This document shows, in pieces, positions 1-7,146 of a DNA stretch of 64,000 nucleotides (position 1 is its first letter; each line of letters opens with the position of its first letter). Both the position numbers and the translations under genes were made by a program. The DNA comes from JAWKVD01 sp041398225. Its GTDB lineage: Bacteria > Pseudomonadota > Alphaproteobacteria > Caulobacterales > Hyphomonadaceae. Below the pieces are notes generated by a model. That model did no database searches and had not been told where the DNA came from. It was given only the letters and a program-made list of their open reading frames with translations. Location of the stretch: positions 45,887 through 109,886 of the forward strand of contig JAWKVD010000012.1 in the NCBI GenBank assembly GCA_041398225.1, written 5' to 3'.

Positions 1-304
1 CACTCTTTGCGGGACGGCCAAGGCGTTTAAGAACCTCTCCTCGCCCAAATGAGAACGAAACATCTTGAAGGCCGTCTTTGTAACAGCGGGACTCATCACC
101 AAACAGAATGATACCCGCCACGTTGTCACCGTCGTCGCAAACGACATCCACGCCGTCCTGCGCGAATTCATAGTAGATACGCGGCGGCTCGGTTTCGTCC
201 TCAAGAGACCTCTCTACAGCCCAGTCCATGAAGGGTTCAGTAGCTAGAATGGCGGAAACCGGAAGCCCCAAGTATGACGCTAGCGTTTCTGTTGTGAAGG
301 TCAT
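1..304 (-). CDS. Immunity-like protein of a polymorphic toxin locus (partial, C-terminus beyond window start)
   Basis: The frame opens with ATG at 304 and runs off the left edge after about 101 codons. I read an acidic, soluble, cytoplasmic-type protein with no signal peptide. Its end has the pattern G-x-G-E-V-L-K-R-L-G-R-P, and the middle reads YYEFAQDGVDVVCDDG. As I recall, small immunity proteins encoded next to Rhs/polymorphic toxins often carry 'aromatic-E-x-x-G-hydrophobic-x-x-C-D' and a final 'R-x-E-V-x-x-x-L-G-x-P' segment. The start overlaps by 4 bp (ATGA) the stop of an upstream frame that looks like a toxin tail, which is the usual toxin-immunity arrangement. The family assignment is inference; the coding call is stronger than the function. 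Confidence 0.55.
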   Translation of the reverse strand, partial: MTFTTETLASYLGLPVSAILATEPFMDWAVERSLEDETEPPRIYYEFAQDGVDVVCDDGDNVAGIILFGDESRCYKDGLQDVSFSFGRGEVLKRLGRPAKS

Positions 305-573
305 CGTTTTCTCAATGCTTCGTTGATCATAGTCTTGATACGACTTTCTACAGCTCCCGCAGTCTGATAACTTGATTTAATCAAATCGAGCGTCTTCGCG
401 CTTGTCGCCATGCGACTGCTGCTTGAGCCAAAACGAGCCCGACGAAAAAATCGGCGAGAGTGACTTAACTTGTCAGCTCCGTTGGACGCGATCGACTGCA
501 GCGTGTCGCCCGCGCCCGACCCCTGATTGTAGGAATTGATCGAATCAGTCGCGAGGTCGAAGTCCGCGCAAGA
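301..573 (-). pseudogene. Possible C-terminal tail of a toxin gene, N-terminus missing
   Basis: This open stretch of about 90 codons on the minus strand has no ATG before position 411. It ends with TGA at 303-301, overlapping the start of the immunity-like gene. The translation is basic and Ser/Ala-rich, and ends in a helical segment (residues KTMINEALRKR). Only a 36-residue product could start from the ATG at 411. The frame is the same as that of the lipoprotein gene upstream and is separated from it by one TGA (576-574). I read it as the remaining end of a larger toxin whose body was lost. A short genuine gene starting at 411 is the alternative. Confidence 0.35.
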
Positions 574-1125
574 TCAATTTATTGGCGACTGTCCCTGTTT
601 TTTGCGCGAACTCAGCCCGTAAGTGACTTCGCGCGGCTCGCGACAGGTTTCGGCGCCGACCTCTAAAATCTCTACTGAACGAAGAGAGCGGAGTTCCTGC
701 GTGGATATCCCCGAAAAATAGATATCGTGCGGTGAATTAATCAGCTCCCCGCGAACCACAATCCTTCGCGCTGGCGAGTCGGGCGTCAGATTTCCGACAA
801 GATTAATGCCGTCGGCGTCAGGAAAAAAACCTAAGGCGGTTTGCTCGGATCTGTCGCAGAGCACATAGGTCGCCCCACTATCGTCATCGACGATTCGCCC
901 GGGAACGATGTAGGCCCGCCCTCCACGCCCACCGCTGTCGGGGATAAAATGTGCGAAGCCCTCAACCGTTATGACTAAGCCGTCCAGAGCTGCCGCCCGT
1001 GAAAGCAGTTCATAAACACTCAGCGGTTTGTCTTCCTTGGCAGTAACGGTCTTGCAGGCGGGCAGTACTAGACACGCTGCCGCAAGCGTAACTCTGTGGA
1101 GCACGTTCCGACTTGACCCAATCAT
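574..1125 (-). CDS. Hypothetical lipoprotein, 183 aa
   Basis: This is a predicted outer-membrane or periplasmic lipoprotein of unknown function. The N-terminus is basic (SSRNVLHR), followed by a hydrophobic core and the lipobox LPAC, so the mature protein would start at Cys near residue 24. ATG at 1125 is preferred over the upstream GTG (1131) because GAGG lies 5 bases before it. The middle contains a beta-rich stretch with several aromatic and Gly residues and two Cys (YVLCDRS, ETCREP). No family is recognised. Base composition is lower in G+C than the rest of the window, in keeping with the accessory character of the left edge. The C-terminal tail, SSRKKQGQSPIN, is encoded over a GGCGACTGTCCC motif often seen in repeat-associated DNA, so the natural end could be altered. 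Confidence 0.6.
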   Translation of the reverse strand: MIGSSRNVLHRVTLAAACLVLPACKTVTAKEDKPLSVYELLSRAAALDGLVITVEGFAHFIPDSGGRGGRAYIVPGRIVDDDSGATYVLCDRSEQTALGFFPDADGINLVGNLTPDSPARRIVVRGELINSPHDIYFSGISTQELRSLRSVEILEVGAETCREPREVTYGLSSRKKQGQSPIN

Positions 1126-1460
1126 ATGCACCTCAACCCTTGCCTAGACCTCGCACTACCTACCGACCAACTGCCCGAAGTATTTTCTTGGTTCGATCTC
1201 GGTAGGTGGATCATCGAACAATAGTGCATTTGCACCACCATTTTTTTACGCGCCAGCCGGTCAAAGCTCCCGTCTCGGCCGCCTAGTTGAAATATCAACG
1301 GGTCCCTACCTCGACTGACGTAAGCCGCTCCAATTCCCTTAAAGCCCTCAACGTCTCCGCGCGGGGTGCTGTCAGACAAACGCGCTATGGTCTCTGTATC
1401 TGAGTAGCTGAGCGTATCGAGTTCTCCAATGTCGCGACTTTCCTTCAAGCGTAGCCGCTT
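1126..1460. other. Intergenic stretch without a supported gene
   Basis: An open minus-strand frame (1122-1448, about 108 codons) begins only with TTG, has no ribosome binding site, overlaps the start of the lipoprotein gene and matches no family I know. I see no convincing hairpin or promoter. It may be decayed coding sequence between the lipoprotein gene and the VCBS remnant. Confidence 0.4.
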
Positions 1461-1664
1461 CCCAGGCGGCGTGAGCGCGGCATGTACGACAAGTCCATCG
1501 CGCGCGACGTCGATCAGGACGGCGATCTCGATTTCCTGTTCACGCGCGGCAACTCAAACCCGCATGACGGCGTGTTCTGGCTCGAACAGGTTCGCTCGGC
1601 CGAACCCGCTCAGGTCTTCACCCCGGCCAGCGATGACGACAGCCCCGAAATGCCGCTGCCGTAA
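1461..1664 (+). pseudogene. Orphan C-terminus of a VCBS/FG-GAP repeat protein
   Basis: About 65 codons are open from just after a TAG (near 1458) to TAA at 1664. The translation contains the calcium-binding repeat signature RDVDQDGDLDFLFTRGNS, followed by DGVFWLEQVRS and a Pro/Glu-ending tail. In the VCBS/FG-GAP family these repeats form beta-propeller blades in extracellular proteins of several hundred residues, so this is only the last blade and tail. The ATG at 1482 gives 60 residues but lies inside the repeat and has no ribosome binding site. I therefore read a gene remnant whose 5' part was deleted, not a functional small gene. Confidence 0.65.
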
Positions 1665-1721
1665 CACGCCGGGACCCATTCCTCAGCGCTGATGAATTTC
1701 CAGATCGGCCAACTCTGGAAA

Positions 1722-1871
1722 GCGTGGCGCTAGCCACGCGTCCCCAGCGAAGGCTGGGGTGAGGCGCGGTTCGCGAAGCGAACGAAACGCACGGCGTTTC
1801 GAGCGACGAACGCCCCGAGCCCCCCAAGGTATCAGAGCGCGAGGGGCCGGGGACGCGTCTCTGCGAGACGC
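1722..1871. repeat. Array of consecutive short hairpins
   Basis: Five strong stem-loops lie in 150 bases: GCGTGGC/GCCACGC (1722-1739), CCCCAGC/GCTGGGG (1742-1759), GTTCGC/GCGAAC with loop GAA (1769-1783), GAAACGC/GCGTTTC with loop ACG (1784-1800) and GCGTCTC/GAGACGC (1855-1871). In addition ACGCGTCCCC at 1736-1745 is exactly complementary to 1849-1858, so the stretch could close as one outer stem. No gene is present. It resembles a repetitive extragenic element rather than a terminator. Confidence 0.6.
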
Positions 1872-1894
1872 TTTCCATCGCCGTCACCCTTGGT

Positions 1895-1999
1895 TGTCAT
1901 CCCGGGCGAGCGCAGCGAGGCCCGGGACCCATTGAGAGGCCGTCCCGGTTGATGAATAGGTCCCGGCTCGCGCCGCTGCGCGGCTTGGCCGGGATGACA
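1895..1999. repeat. 105-bp element with 11-bp perfect terminal inverted repeats
   Basis: TGTCATCCCGG at 1895-1905 and its exact reverse complement at 1989-1999 bound a partly palindromic segment. The inner arms are also related (GAGCGCAGCGAGGCCCGGGACC against the reverse complement of GGTCCCGGCTCGCGCCGCTGCGC). Dispersed elements with TGTCATCCCGG ends and a GCGCAGCG core are common between genes in alphaproteobacteria. There is no coding capacity. Whether it is mobile (MITE-like) cannot be judged from a single copy. Confidence 0.6.
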
Positions 2000-2633
2000 G
2001 CAAGGAGTTATCCGACCCACTTTTCCGTCGCCCATATTTCACCTCGCGTCTGGCGCGGGGAGGGTTCGGGAGACGTCTCCGAGTCCATCGAATGTCAGGC
2101 GCCGGTCGGCGTGTTGAGGAAAGGTCCGCGAAGCGGGCGGAGCGTGGACAAGACGCTTCGCCTGACCAACGCCCGGGAGTGACCTCCCGGGAAGCTCGCG
2201 GAAACCGGCTCATGCAAACAGGCTCCGGGGTGTCGAAACCGGGGTTCCAGGTCTCGCGGAGAGATCTGCACGCGGGTCCGGGATGCGGAAATGGGTCCAA
2301 ATGCTGGACGTGGGCCGTGTGATCTCTGACGATCGAGACGCAACCGGTGTTCCCCAGCCAAACCCGCCAGCCGCACCGGACTTCAAACCGGCCGCGGGGC
2401 GCGTGACGATCGCGTCTTACGCCAGCTCACCTCCCACAAGGAGCGGCTGGCAACTTACCCGGCGCGGCCCCACGCGCCCCGGCCTCCCCATGCTTCTGCG
2501 AACTTGAACGCAGAAGCCAGCCAACAAGGCGGGGGACGCACACGGCATCCCGGATGGCCCACGGCCAGTCCGAACGCGCAGCCATATCCGCGACAAAGAA
2601 CAGTGAGACGCCCGCCGAATGCGCGGGCTCCGG
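2000..2633. other. Non-coding GC-rich stretch with two further hairpins
   Basis: No supported gene. GCGAAGCG (2128-2135) pairs with CGCTTCGC (2154-2161), and CCCGGGAG (2172-2179) pairs with CTCCCGGG (2184-2191) around a TGAC loop. The many overlapping open frames here are low-complexity Arg/Pro/Gly translations with no ribosome binding sites, as expected for GC-rich non-coding DNA. Confidence 0.5.
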
Positions 2634-2708
2634 TGGCTGGGGCGCCAGGATTCGAACCTGGGAATGGCGGTACCAAAAACCGCTGCCTTACCGCTTGGCG
2701 ACGCCCCA
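2634..2708 (-). tRNA. tRNA-Gln (anticodon UUG)
   Basis: Read on the minus strand the gene starts TGGGGCGTCGCCAAGCGG, forms the anticodon stem GCGGT/ACCGC with loop TTTTGGT (anticodon TTG), carries the T-arm GGTTCGAATCC, and ends with GCGCCCCA plus an encoded GCCA-type 3' end including CCA. Acceptor pairing TGGGGCG/CGCCCCA is complete. It faces away from the neighbouring tRNA-Pro. Confidence 0.95.
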
Positions 2709-2940
2709 ATCCGGGAGGAGCGGACGTTTATGCAATTCGGAAGGGAATGGCAACAGGCCCGGGCCGCGACCCGGCGCCTGCCCGGCGCCTGCCCGGCCCC
2801 AGCCCGCCCCCGGGTCGGCCCCGGGGCGAGCGCCGCGCCCGACCAACCAGAATTGTCCGGGAATTTCTCTTTCCGGGCGTGGCAGCTCATGATTGCGCAC
2901 CGCCCGGAAAGTCGCTATAGCGCCCGCTCCCCGATATGAT

Positions 2941-3017
2941 CGGAGTATAGCTCAGCCTGGTAGAGCGCTTGCTTCGGGAGCAAGAGGTCGTTGGTTCGAA
3001 TCCAGCTACTCCGACCA
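2941..3017 (+). tRNA. tRNA-Pro (anticodon CGG)
   Basis: Starts CGGAGTATAGCTCAGCCTGG. The anticodon stem CTTGC/GCAAG encloses loop TTCGGGA (anticodon CGG), the T-arm is GGTTCGAATCC, and the acceptor end TACTCCG is followed by discriminator A and encoded CCA. All four arms close normally. It lies about 170 bp upstream of sppA and about 230 bp from the oppositely oriented tRNA-Gln. tRNA 3' ends are common integration sites, and the DNA to the left of this pair looks accessory. Confidence 0.95.
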
Positions 3018-3187
3018 TTCCGCTCGGTATTTTGAGGCGAGATTTCGCCCCCGGTGGATGAATCGAACGGTTTCGAAACCCCGGTTTTACCGATATTCAG
3101 GAAGAAATGCGCCATGATCGCGCTGCTCGACCGGCCAAGCCGCCGGCCGCAGCGGCGGGACAACAGGCGCTGAGCCGGGATATACGC

Positions 3188-4942
3188 ATGAAGACCTTTC
3201 TTCTCACCTTCCTGGGCGGCCTGGCCGCGCTCGTGGTGTTTTTCGTCCTGCTGCCGCTAGCGATCCTGCTCTCCCTGATGCCGAGCGCCCCGGAGGTTCC
3301 GGCCTCGAAGATGGTGCTGGAGCTGGATCTGCGCGACCAATACCCGGACCAGCCGGCGACCGACAGCGTCAGCGCTCTGTTCAGCGACGTCTCCTTCGTC
3401 GAGATCCTGCTGCGCCTCGACGCGGCGGCGACCGATCAGAACGTGAAGGGCGTGTTCGTTCGCGCCGCCGAGATGGACCTCGGATCGACCCGGGCGGAGG
3501 AGCTGCGCGAGGCGTTCAAGAAGCTGCGCGCCCACAACAAGTTCGTCATCGCCCACTCGCAAGGGTTCCTCGCCTCGGGTCCGGCGGCCTACCGCGCGGT
3601 TTCCGCCGCCGACGAGGTGTGGATGCAGCCGGGATCGTCGTTCGAAGTGCCGGGTATCACCTTCGAACAGCTCTATCTCGGCGACGCGCTCAAGAAGCTG
3701 AAAGTGACCCCGGAGATCGAGCAGTTCCTCGAATACAAATCGGCTGCCGAAGTCTACAAGACCGACCGCTATTCGGACGCGGCGCGCGAGGCGATGACCG
3801 CTCTGGCGACCAGCGTCTGGGACGCCTCGATCGCGGACATCGCGGCCGACCGCAATCTGGACGCCGGCGTCGTGCGTGAAGCGCTGGAAAGCAGCCCGCA
3901 CATGGCCGACGAAACGATCGAGCTCAAGCTCGCGGACAAGCTTGGCTGGCCCGAGGACGCGGCCGATGAAGCCCGCAAGCGCGGCGACGCCGACCTCGTT
4001 CCGATCGCCGACTATCGTCCCAACCCGAAACGCGGCAAGGCCGTGATCGCCATCGTCGGCGGCGAAGGGGAGATCATCACCGGGCCCGGCGCCAGCAGCA
4101 TGTTCGGCGGATCGGCGCAGTTCGCCTCCGACCGCGTGGCGGGCGAACTGCTCGCCCTCGCCGACGACAACAATGTCGACGCCGTGGTGTTCCGCATCGA
4201 CTCGCCCGGCGGATCGGCGACCGCTTCCGATCAGGTCTGGCGCGCCGTTCAGCGGCTTCGCGAGTCGGGCAAGAAGGTCGTGGTGTCGATGGGGTCGCTG
4301 GCCGCGTCCGGCGGCTACTACTCCGCGGTCGGCGCGGACGCCATCGTCGCCAACCGCGCCACCATCACCGGGTCCATCGGGGTCTTCGGAGGCAAGTTCG
4401 CGATCGCCGACGGCCTGCGGATGATCGGGGTCAATCCGGACATGGTGCAGGTCGGCGGCGGCTACGCCTCGGTCTACTCCACCGAGAAGCTCACGAACTA
4501 TCAGCGCAGCAAGCTGCTCGAATCGCTGTCTGCAACCTATGAACGCTTCACCAGCCTGGTCGCGGACGGACGTCACATGCCCAAGGACAAGGTGCTGGAG
4601 ATCGCGCGCGGCCGGGTCTGGTCCGGAGACGACGCGCTCAAGCTGGGGCTGGTCGATGAGACCGGCGGCCTGATCGACGCCATCCACAAGGCCCGCGATC
4701 TCGCCGGATTTTCTGAAGAGGACGGCGTCGACATCCGCCTGCGCCTGCACCGGGCCTCGCCGCTGCAATTGCTGCAGGGGTTCCTCGTCTCGGCGGAGGT
4801 CAGCGCGGCCAATCCCGAAGCGCTGCAGGCGATCTCGGCGATCGCAAAAGACCCGCACGCCGCAGCCGCCCTGCGCCAGATCGAGGCGATGTCGCGTCAA
4901 TCCGGAACCCAGCTCTACACGCCGCCTCCGGTCGAGCGCTGA
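3188..4942 (+). CDS. sppA: Signal peptide peptidase SppA, 67K (double-domain) type
   Basis: This membrane-anchored serine protease of family S49 degrades cleaved signal peptides in the inner membrane. The 584-residue product has one N-terminal membrane segment (about residues 3-28) and then two tandem ClpP-like domains, as in the E. coli 67K enzyme. The Ser-Lys dyad is visible: Lys184 in LEYKSAAE in the first half, and Ser374 in GSLAASGGYY in the second. The start at 3188 puts the anchor at the very N-terminus, as is usual. An in-frame ATG at 3107 with a good AGGA site would add 27 residues and cannot be excluded. The next gene follows 41 bp downstream on the same strand. Confidence 0.93.
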   Translation: MKTFLLTFLGGLAALVVFFVLLPLAILLSLMPSAPEVPASKMVLELDLRDQYPDQPATDSVSALFSDVSFVEILLRLDAAATDQNVKGVFVRAAEMDLGSTRAEELREAFKKLRAHNKFVIAHSQGFLASGPAAYRAVSAADEVWMQPGSSFEVPGITFEQLYLGDALKKLKVTPEIEQFLEYKSAAEVYKTDRYSDAAREAMTALATSVWDASIADIAADRNLDAGVVREALESSPHMADETIELKLADKLGWPEDAADEARKRGDADLVPIADYRPNPKRGKAVIAIVGGEGEIITGPGASSMFGGSAQFASDRVAGELLALADDNNVDAVVFRIDSPGGSATASDQVWRAVQRLRESGKKVVVSMGSLAASGGYYSAVGADAIVANRATITGSIGVFGGKFAIADGLRMIGVNPDMVQVGGGYASVYSTEKLTNYQRSKLLESLSATYERFTSLVADGRHMPKDKVLEIARGRVWSGDDALKLGLVDETGGLIDAIHKARDLAGFSEEDGVDIRLRLHRASPLQLLQGFLVSAEVSAANPEALQAISAIAKDPHAAAALRQIEAMSRQSGTQLYTPPPVER

Positions 4943-4983
4943 GCGCCTGACAGTCGCTGCATGCCGGAGGTTCAGGCGAGGCC

Positions 4984-6201
4984 ATGACCACGAGTGCGGC
5001 CAACATTGCGTTGCTGCTGGTCGGGGCCGGCGCCGCGTTCGTGTTCTTCAATCCGCGTCTGCTCAAGTCGCGGATCTGGCGCGCCACGGTCACGCCGCTG
5101 GCCTCGATCATCGGGTCGGGCTTTCTGGTCGCCGGGCCTATTCTCGGCCACACGGCCGGAACGTCGGCCTGGCTCGCCATGGCCGGTCTCTGCCTGATGG
5201 GCTATCTGTTCGGCGCGGCGATCCGGCACAACATCGTCCATGTGCAGCCGGGCCTCGGCCATGGCGCCAACCCGACGGCGCGGGTGCTTGAGCGACTGTC
5301 GAACCTGACGCTCGCCCTCTCCTACTTCATATCGGTGGCCTATTATCTCACGCTGTTTTCCGCGTTCGGCCTGCGTTTCGTGGACATGACAAACCCCGCC
5401 GTCATCCGCATCGCGGCGACAGCGGTGATCGCGGCCGCCGGACTGATCGGCGGATTTGGCGGGTTGCGCGCGATGGAGCGCGTGGAAGTCTTCACCGTCG
5501 GCTTCAAGTTTTGCGTCATCGCCGGCGTCATCGCGGCCCTGGCCGTCGCGATGACGAACGCGATCGCCGGCGGCTCGCTGCTCTGGCGCGACACGGCGGA
5601 CGCCCACGGCTTCAACGAGTTGCGCATGATCCTTGGTCTCGTCATCCTCGTTCAGGGTTTCGAGACCTCGCGATATCTCGGCGCCGAGTACGATGCGGCC
5701 GAGCGCGTTCGGACGATGAAGTACGCGCAGTGGATTTCCAGCGGCGTCTACATGGTCTTCATCCTGCTGGTCACGCCGCACTTCGCGCACGGGTTGCCTG
5801 AGCAGGGCGGCGAGACCGCGATCATCGACATGCTGCGTCCGGTCGCGAGCATCATCGCCCCAGCCCTGATCCTGGCCGCGCTGGCCTCGCAGCTTTCGGC
5901 GGCCGCGGCCGACATGAACGGTTCCGGCGGGCTTTTGGCCGAGGCCGCGAAGACCAAGCTGGATGTCCGCTTCGGCAATGTGATCACCGCGGTCGCCGCG
6001 ATCGCCGTGATCTGGGTCGCCGACATCTACGAGATCATCGTCTGGGCGTCGAAAACCTTCGTCGCCTATTACGGCTTGCAGGCGCTGCAGGCGGCGCTTT
6101 CCAGCTGGCGCATGAAACGACATGCCGAGGCGGCGATGTACGCGCTTCTTGTGGCGCTGGCGGCGACCATCGTGGCGATCGCAATCCCCACCGGCGGCTG
6201 A
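4984..6201 (+). CDS. APC-like multi-spanning membrane protein, 405 aa
   Basis: Unrecognised integral membrane protein with about 11-12 hydrophobic helices and short loops. The second helix contains SIIGSGFLVAGPIL, which recalls the GSG motif in helix 1 of amino-acid/polyamine/organocation transporters. A loop segment VQGFETSRYLGAEYDAAER also resembles the helix 6-7 region of that superfamily. Its substrate is unknown. ATG at 4984 follows GGAGG about 12 bp upstream (CCGGAGGTTCAGGCGAGGCC). It sits 41 bp behind sppA and may be co-transcribed with it. It converges on the MBL hydrolase gene, with 6 bp between stops. Confidence 0.75.
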   Translation: MTTSAANIALLLVGAGAAFVFFNPRLLKSRIWRATVTPLASIIGSGFLVAGPILGHTAGTSAWLAMAGLCLMGYLFGAAIRHNIVHVQPGLGHGANPTARVLERLSNLTLALSYFISVAYYLTLFSAFGLRFVDMTNPAVIRIAATAVIAAAGLIGGFGGLRAMERVEVFTVGFKFCVIAGVIAALAVAMTNAIAGGSLLWRDTADAHGFNELRMILGLVILVQGFETSRYLGAEYDAAERVRTMKYAQWISSGVYMVFILLVTPHFAHGLPEQGGETAIIDMLRPVASIIAPALILAALASQLSAAAADMNGSGGLLAEAAKTKLDVRFGNVITAVAAIAVIWVADIYEIIVWASKTFVAYYGLQALQAALSSWRMKRHAEAAMYALLVALAATIVAIAIPTGG

Positions 6202-6207
6202 GGCGGC

Positions 6208-7101
6208 CTAGACGAGCGCGTATTCGGAATTCACATCCATCGGGCCGTCCGCACGCACCCTGCCCGTTTCGACCAGGTGGATGACATGGGCCAGCACGGA
6301 ATGGCAGGCGGCCGGATGGAGGCGGCTGTCCACGTCCTGGTAGATCACTTTCACCATGTCGCGGATGCGCGTGTCGCCGGCTTCCAGACGCCCCATGATA
6401 GCGGCTTCGCGCGCCTTGCGGTGAGCGATATAGGCGTCAAGGAACGGGCGCACCTCACGCACGGGCGGACCGTGCGTCGGCCAGATGCTGGAATAGTCGC
6501 GCGCCTTCACCTTCTCGAGGCTGGCGAAGTAATCGCCCATATGCCCGTCGGGCGGCGAGATGACGGTCGTCGACCAGCCCATGACGTGATCGCCGGAGAA
6601 CAGCGCGTTCTCCTCTTTCAGCGCGTAGCAAAAGTGGTTGGAGGTATGGCCGGGGGTCGCCACGGCTTCGATCGTCCAGCCGGGTCCCTCGAACACATCG
6701 CCATCGGTCACCGTGACATCAGGCTTGAAGCGGAGATCGTCGCCCGCCTCGAGCCGCACCTCGGAAGCTGTCGGAATGACGGGGCCGCCCGCATACACCT
6801 TGCAGCCGGCCCACTCGGCCAGCGGATGCGCCAGCGGCGAATGATCCATGTGCGAATGGGTGACCAGCACGTGGGTCACGCGCTCACCGTCGAGCGTGCG
6901 TTTCAAGGCGTCGAAATGCTCGTCGATGGCCGGACCCGGATCGATCACCGCGACCTCGCCCCGCCCGACGATGTAGACCCCCGTGCCCAGATAGGTGAAC
7001 GGACCGGGATTGCGCGCAATCAGGCGCCGGATCATCGGGCTCGCCTGGGCGACCGCCTCGTACTCGAATTCAAGTTCGCGGACAAAGGGAATGCCGGACA
7101 T
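6208..7101 (-). CDS. MBL-fold metallo-hydrolase, LACTB2-like
   Basis: Metallo-beta-lactamase-fold hydrolase with the zinc motif HSHMDH, preceded by VIDPGP and followed by the downstream ligands in TPGHTSNH, FSGDHVMG and WPTHGPP. The C-terminal 80 residues form a winged-helix-like part (AYIAHRKAREAAI), the organisation of the LACTB2/RNase-like and hydroxyacylglutathione-hydrolase-like branch. About 297 residues from ATG 7101; a GTG at 7113 would add four. The true substrate (thioester, nucleic acid or other) cannot be told. It lies 45 bp downstream of the ATP-grasp-like gene on the same strand. Confidence 0.85.
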   Translation of the reverse strand: MSGIPFVRELEFEYEAVAQASPMIRRLIARNPGPFTYLGTGVYIVGRGEVAVIDPGPAIDEHFDALKRTLDGERVTHVLVTHSHMDHSPLAHPLAEWAGCKVYAGGPVIPTASEVRLEAGDDLRFKPDVTVTDGDVFEGPGWTIEAVATPGHTSNHFCYALKEENALFSGDHVMGWSTTVISPPDGHMGDYFASLEKVKARDYSSIWPTHGPPVREVRPFLDAYIAHRKAREAAIMGRLEAGDTRIRDMVKVIYQDVDSRLHPAACHSVLAHVIHLVETGRVRADGPMDVNSEYALV

Positions 7102-7146
7102 GCGAAGGCTCACTTCAATTCAGTTCGAGTTTCCGCAACACCCTGC

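Noticed and set aside
65..247. 60-codon plus-strand open frame at the left edge
   Set aside because: It is antisense to the immunity-like gene, has no ribosome binding site and no recognisable sequence, and the minus-strand frame has the better start and context.
1122..1448. 108-codon minus-strand open frame upstream of the lipoprotein gene
   Set aside because: Starts with TTG only, no ribosome binding site, overlaps the lipoprotein start and has no family. Probably non-coding.
2041..2290. Possible RNase P-like RNA
   Set aside because: GAGGAAAGGTCCG near 2115 recalls the GAGGAAAGTCCGG of RNase P RNA, but the flanking conserved helices and the second conserved region could not be found.
2784..2810. 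Direct repeat CGGCGCCTGCC as a possible tandem array
   Set aside because: Only two short copies in very GC-rich DNA. No evidence for an array or CRISPR-like spacing.
2417..2939. Several open frames around the tRNA genes
   Set aside because: They translate Pro/Arg/Gly-rich GC-rich DNA and overlap the tRNA-Gln gene. None has a ribosome binding site.
3257..4900. 547-codon antisense frame over sppA
   Set aside because: Long antisense frame caused by high G+C third positions in sppA. Similar frames occur opposite many genes here (for example opposite the acyl-CoA ligase and pckG).
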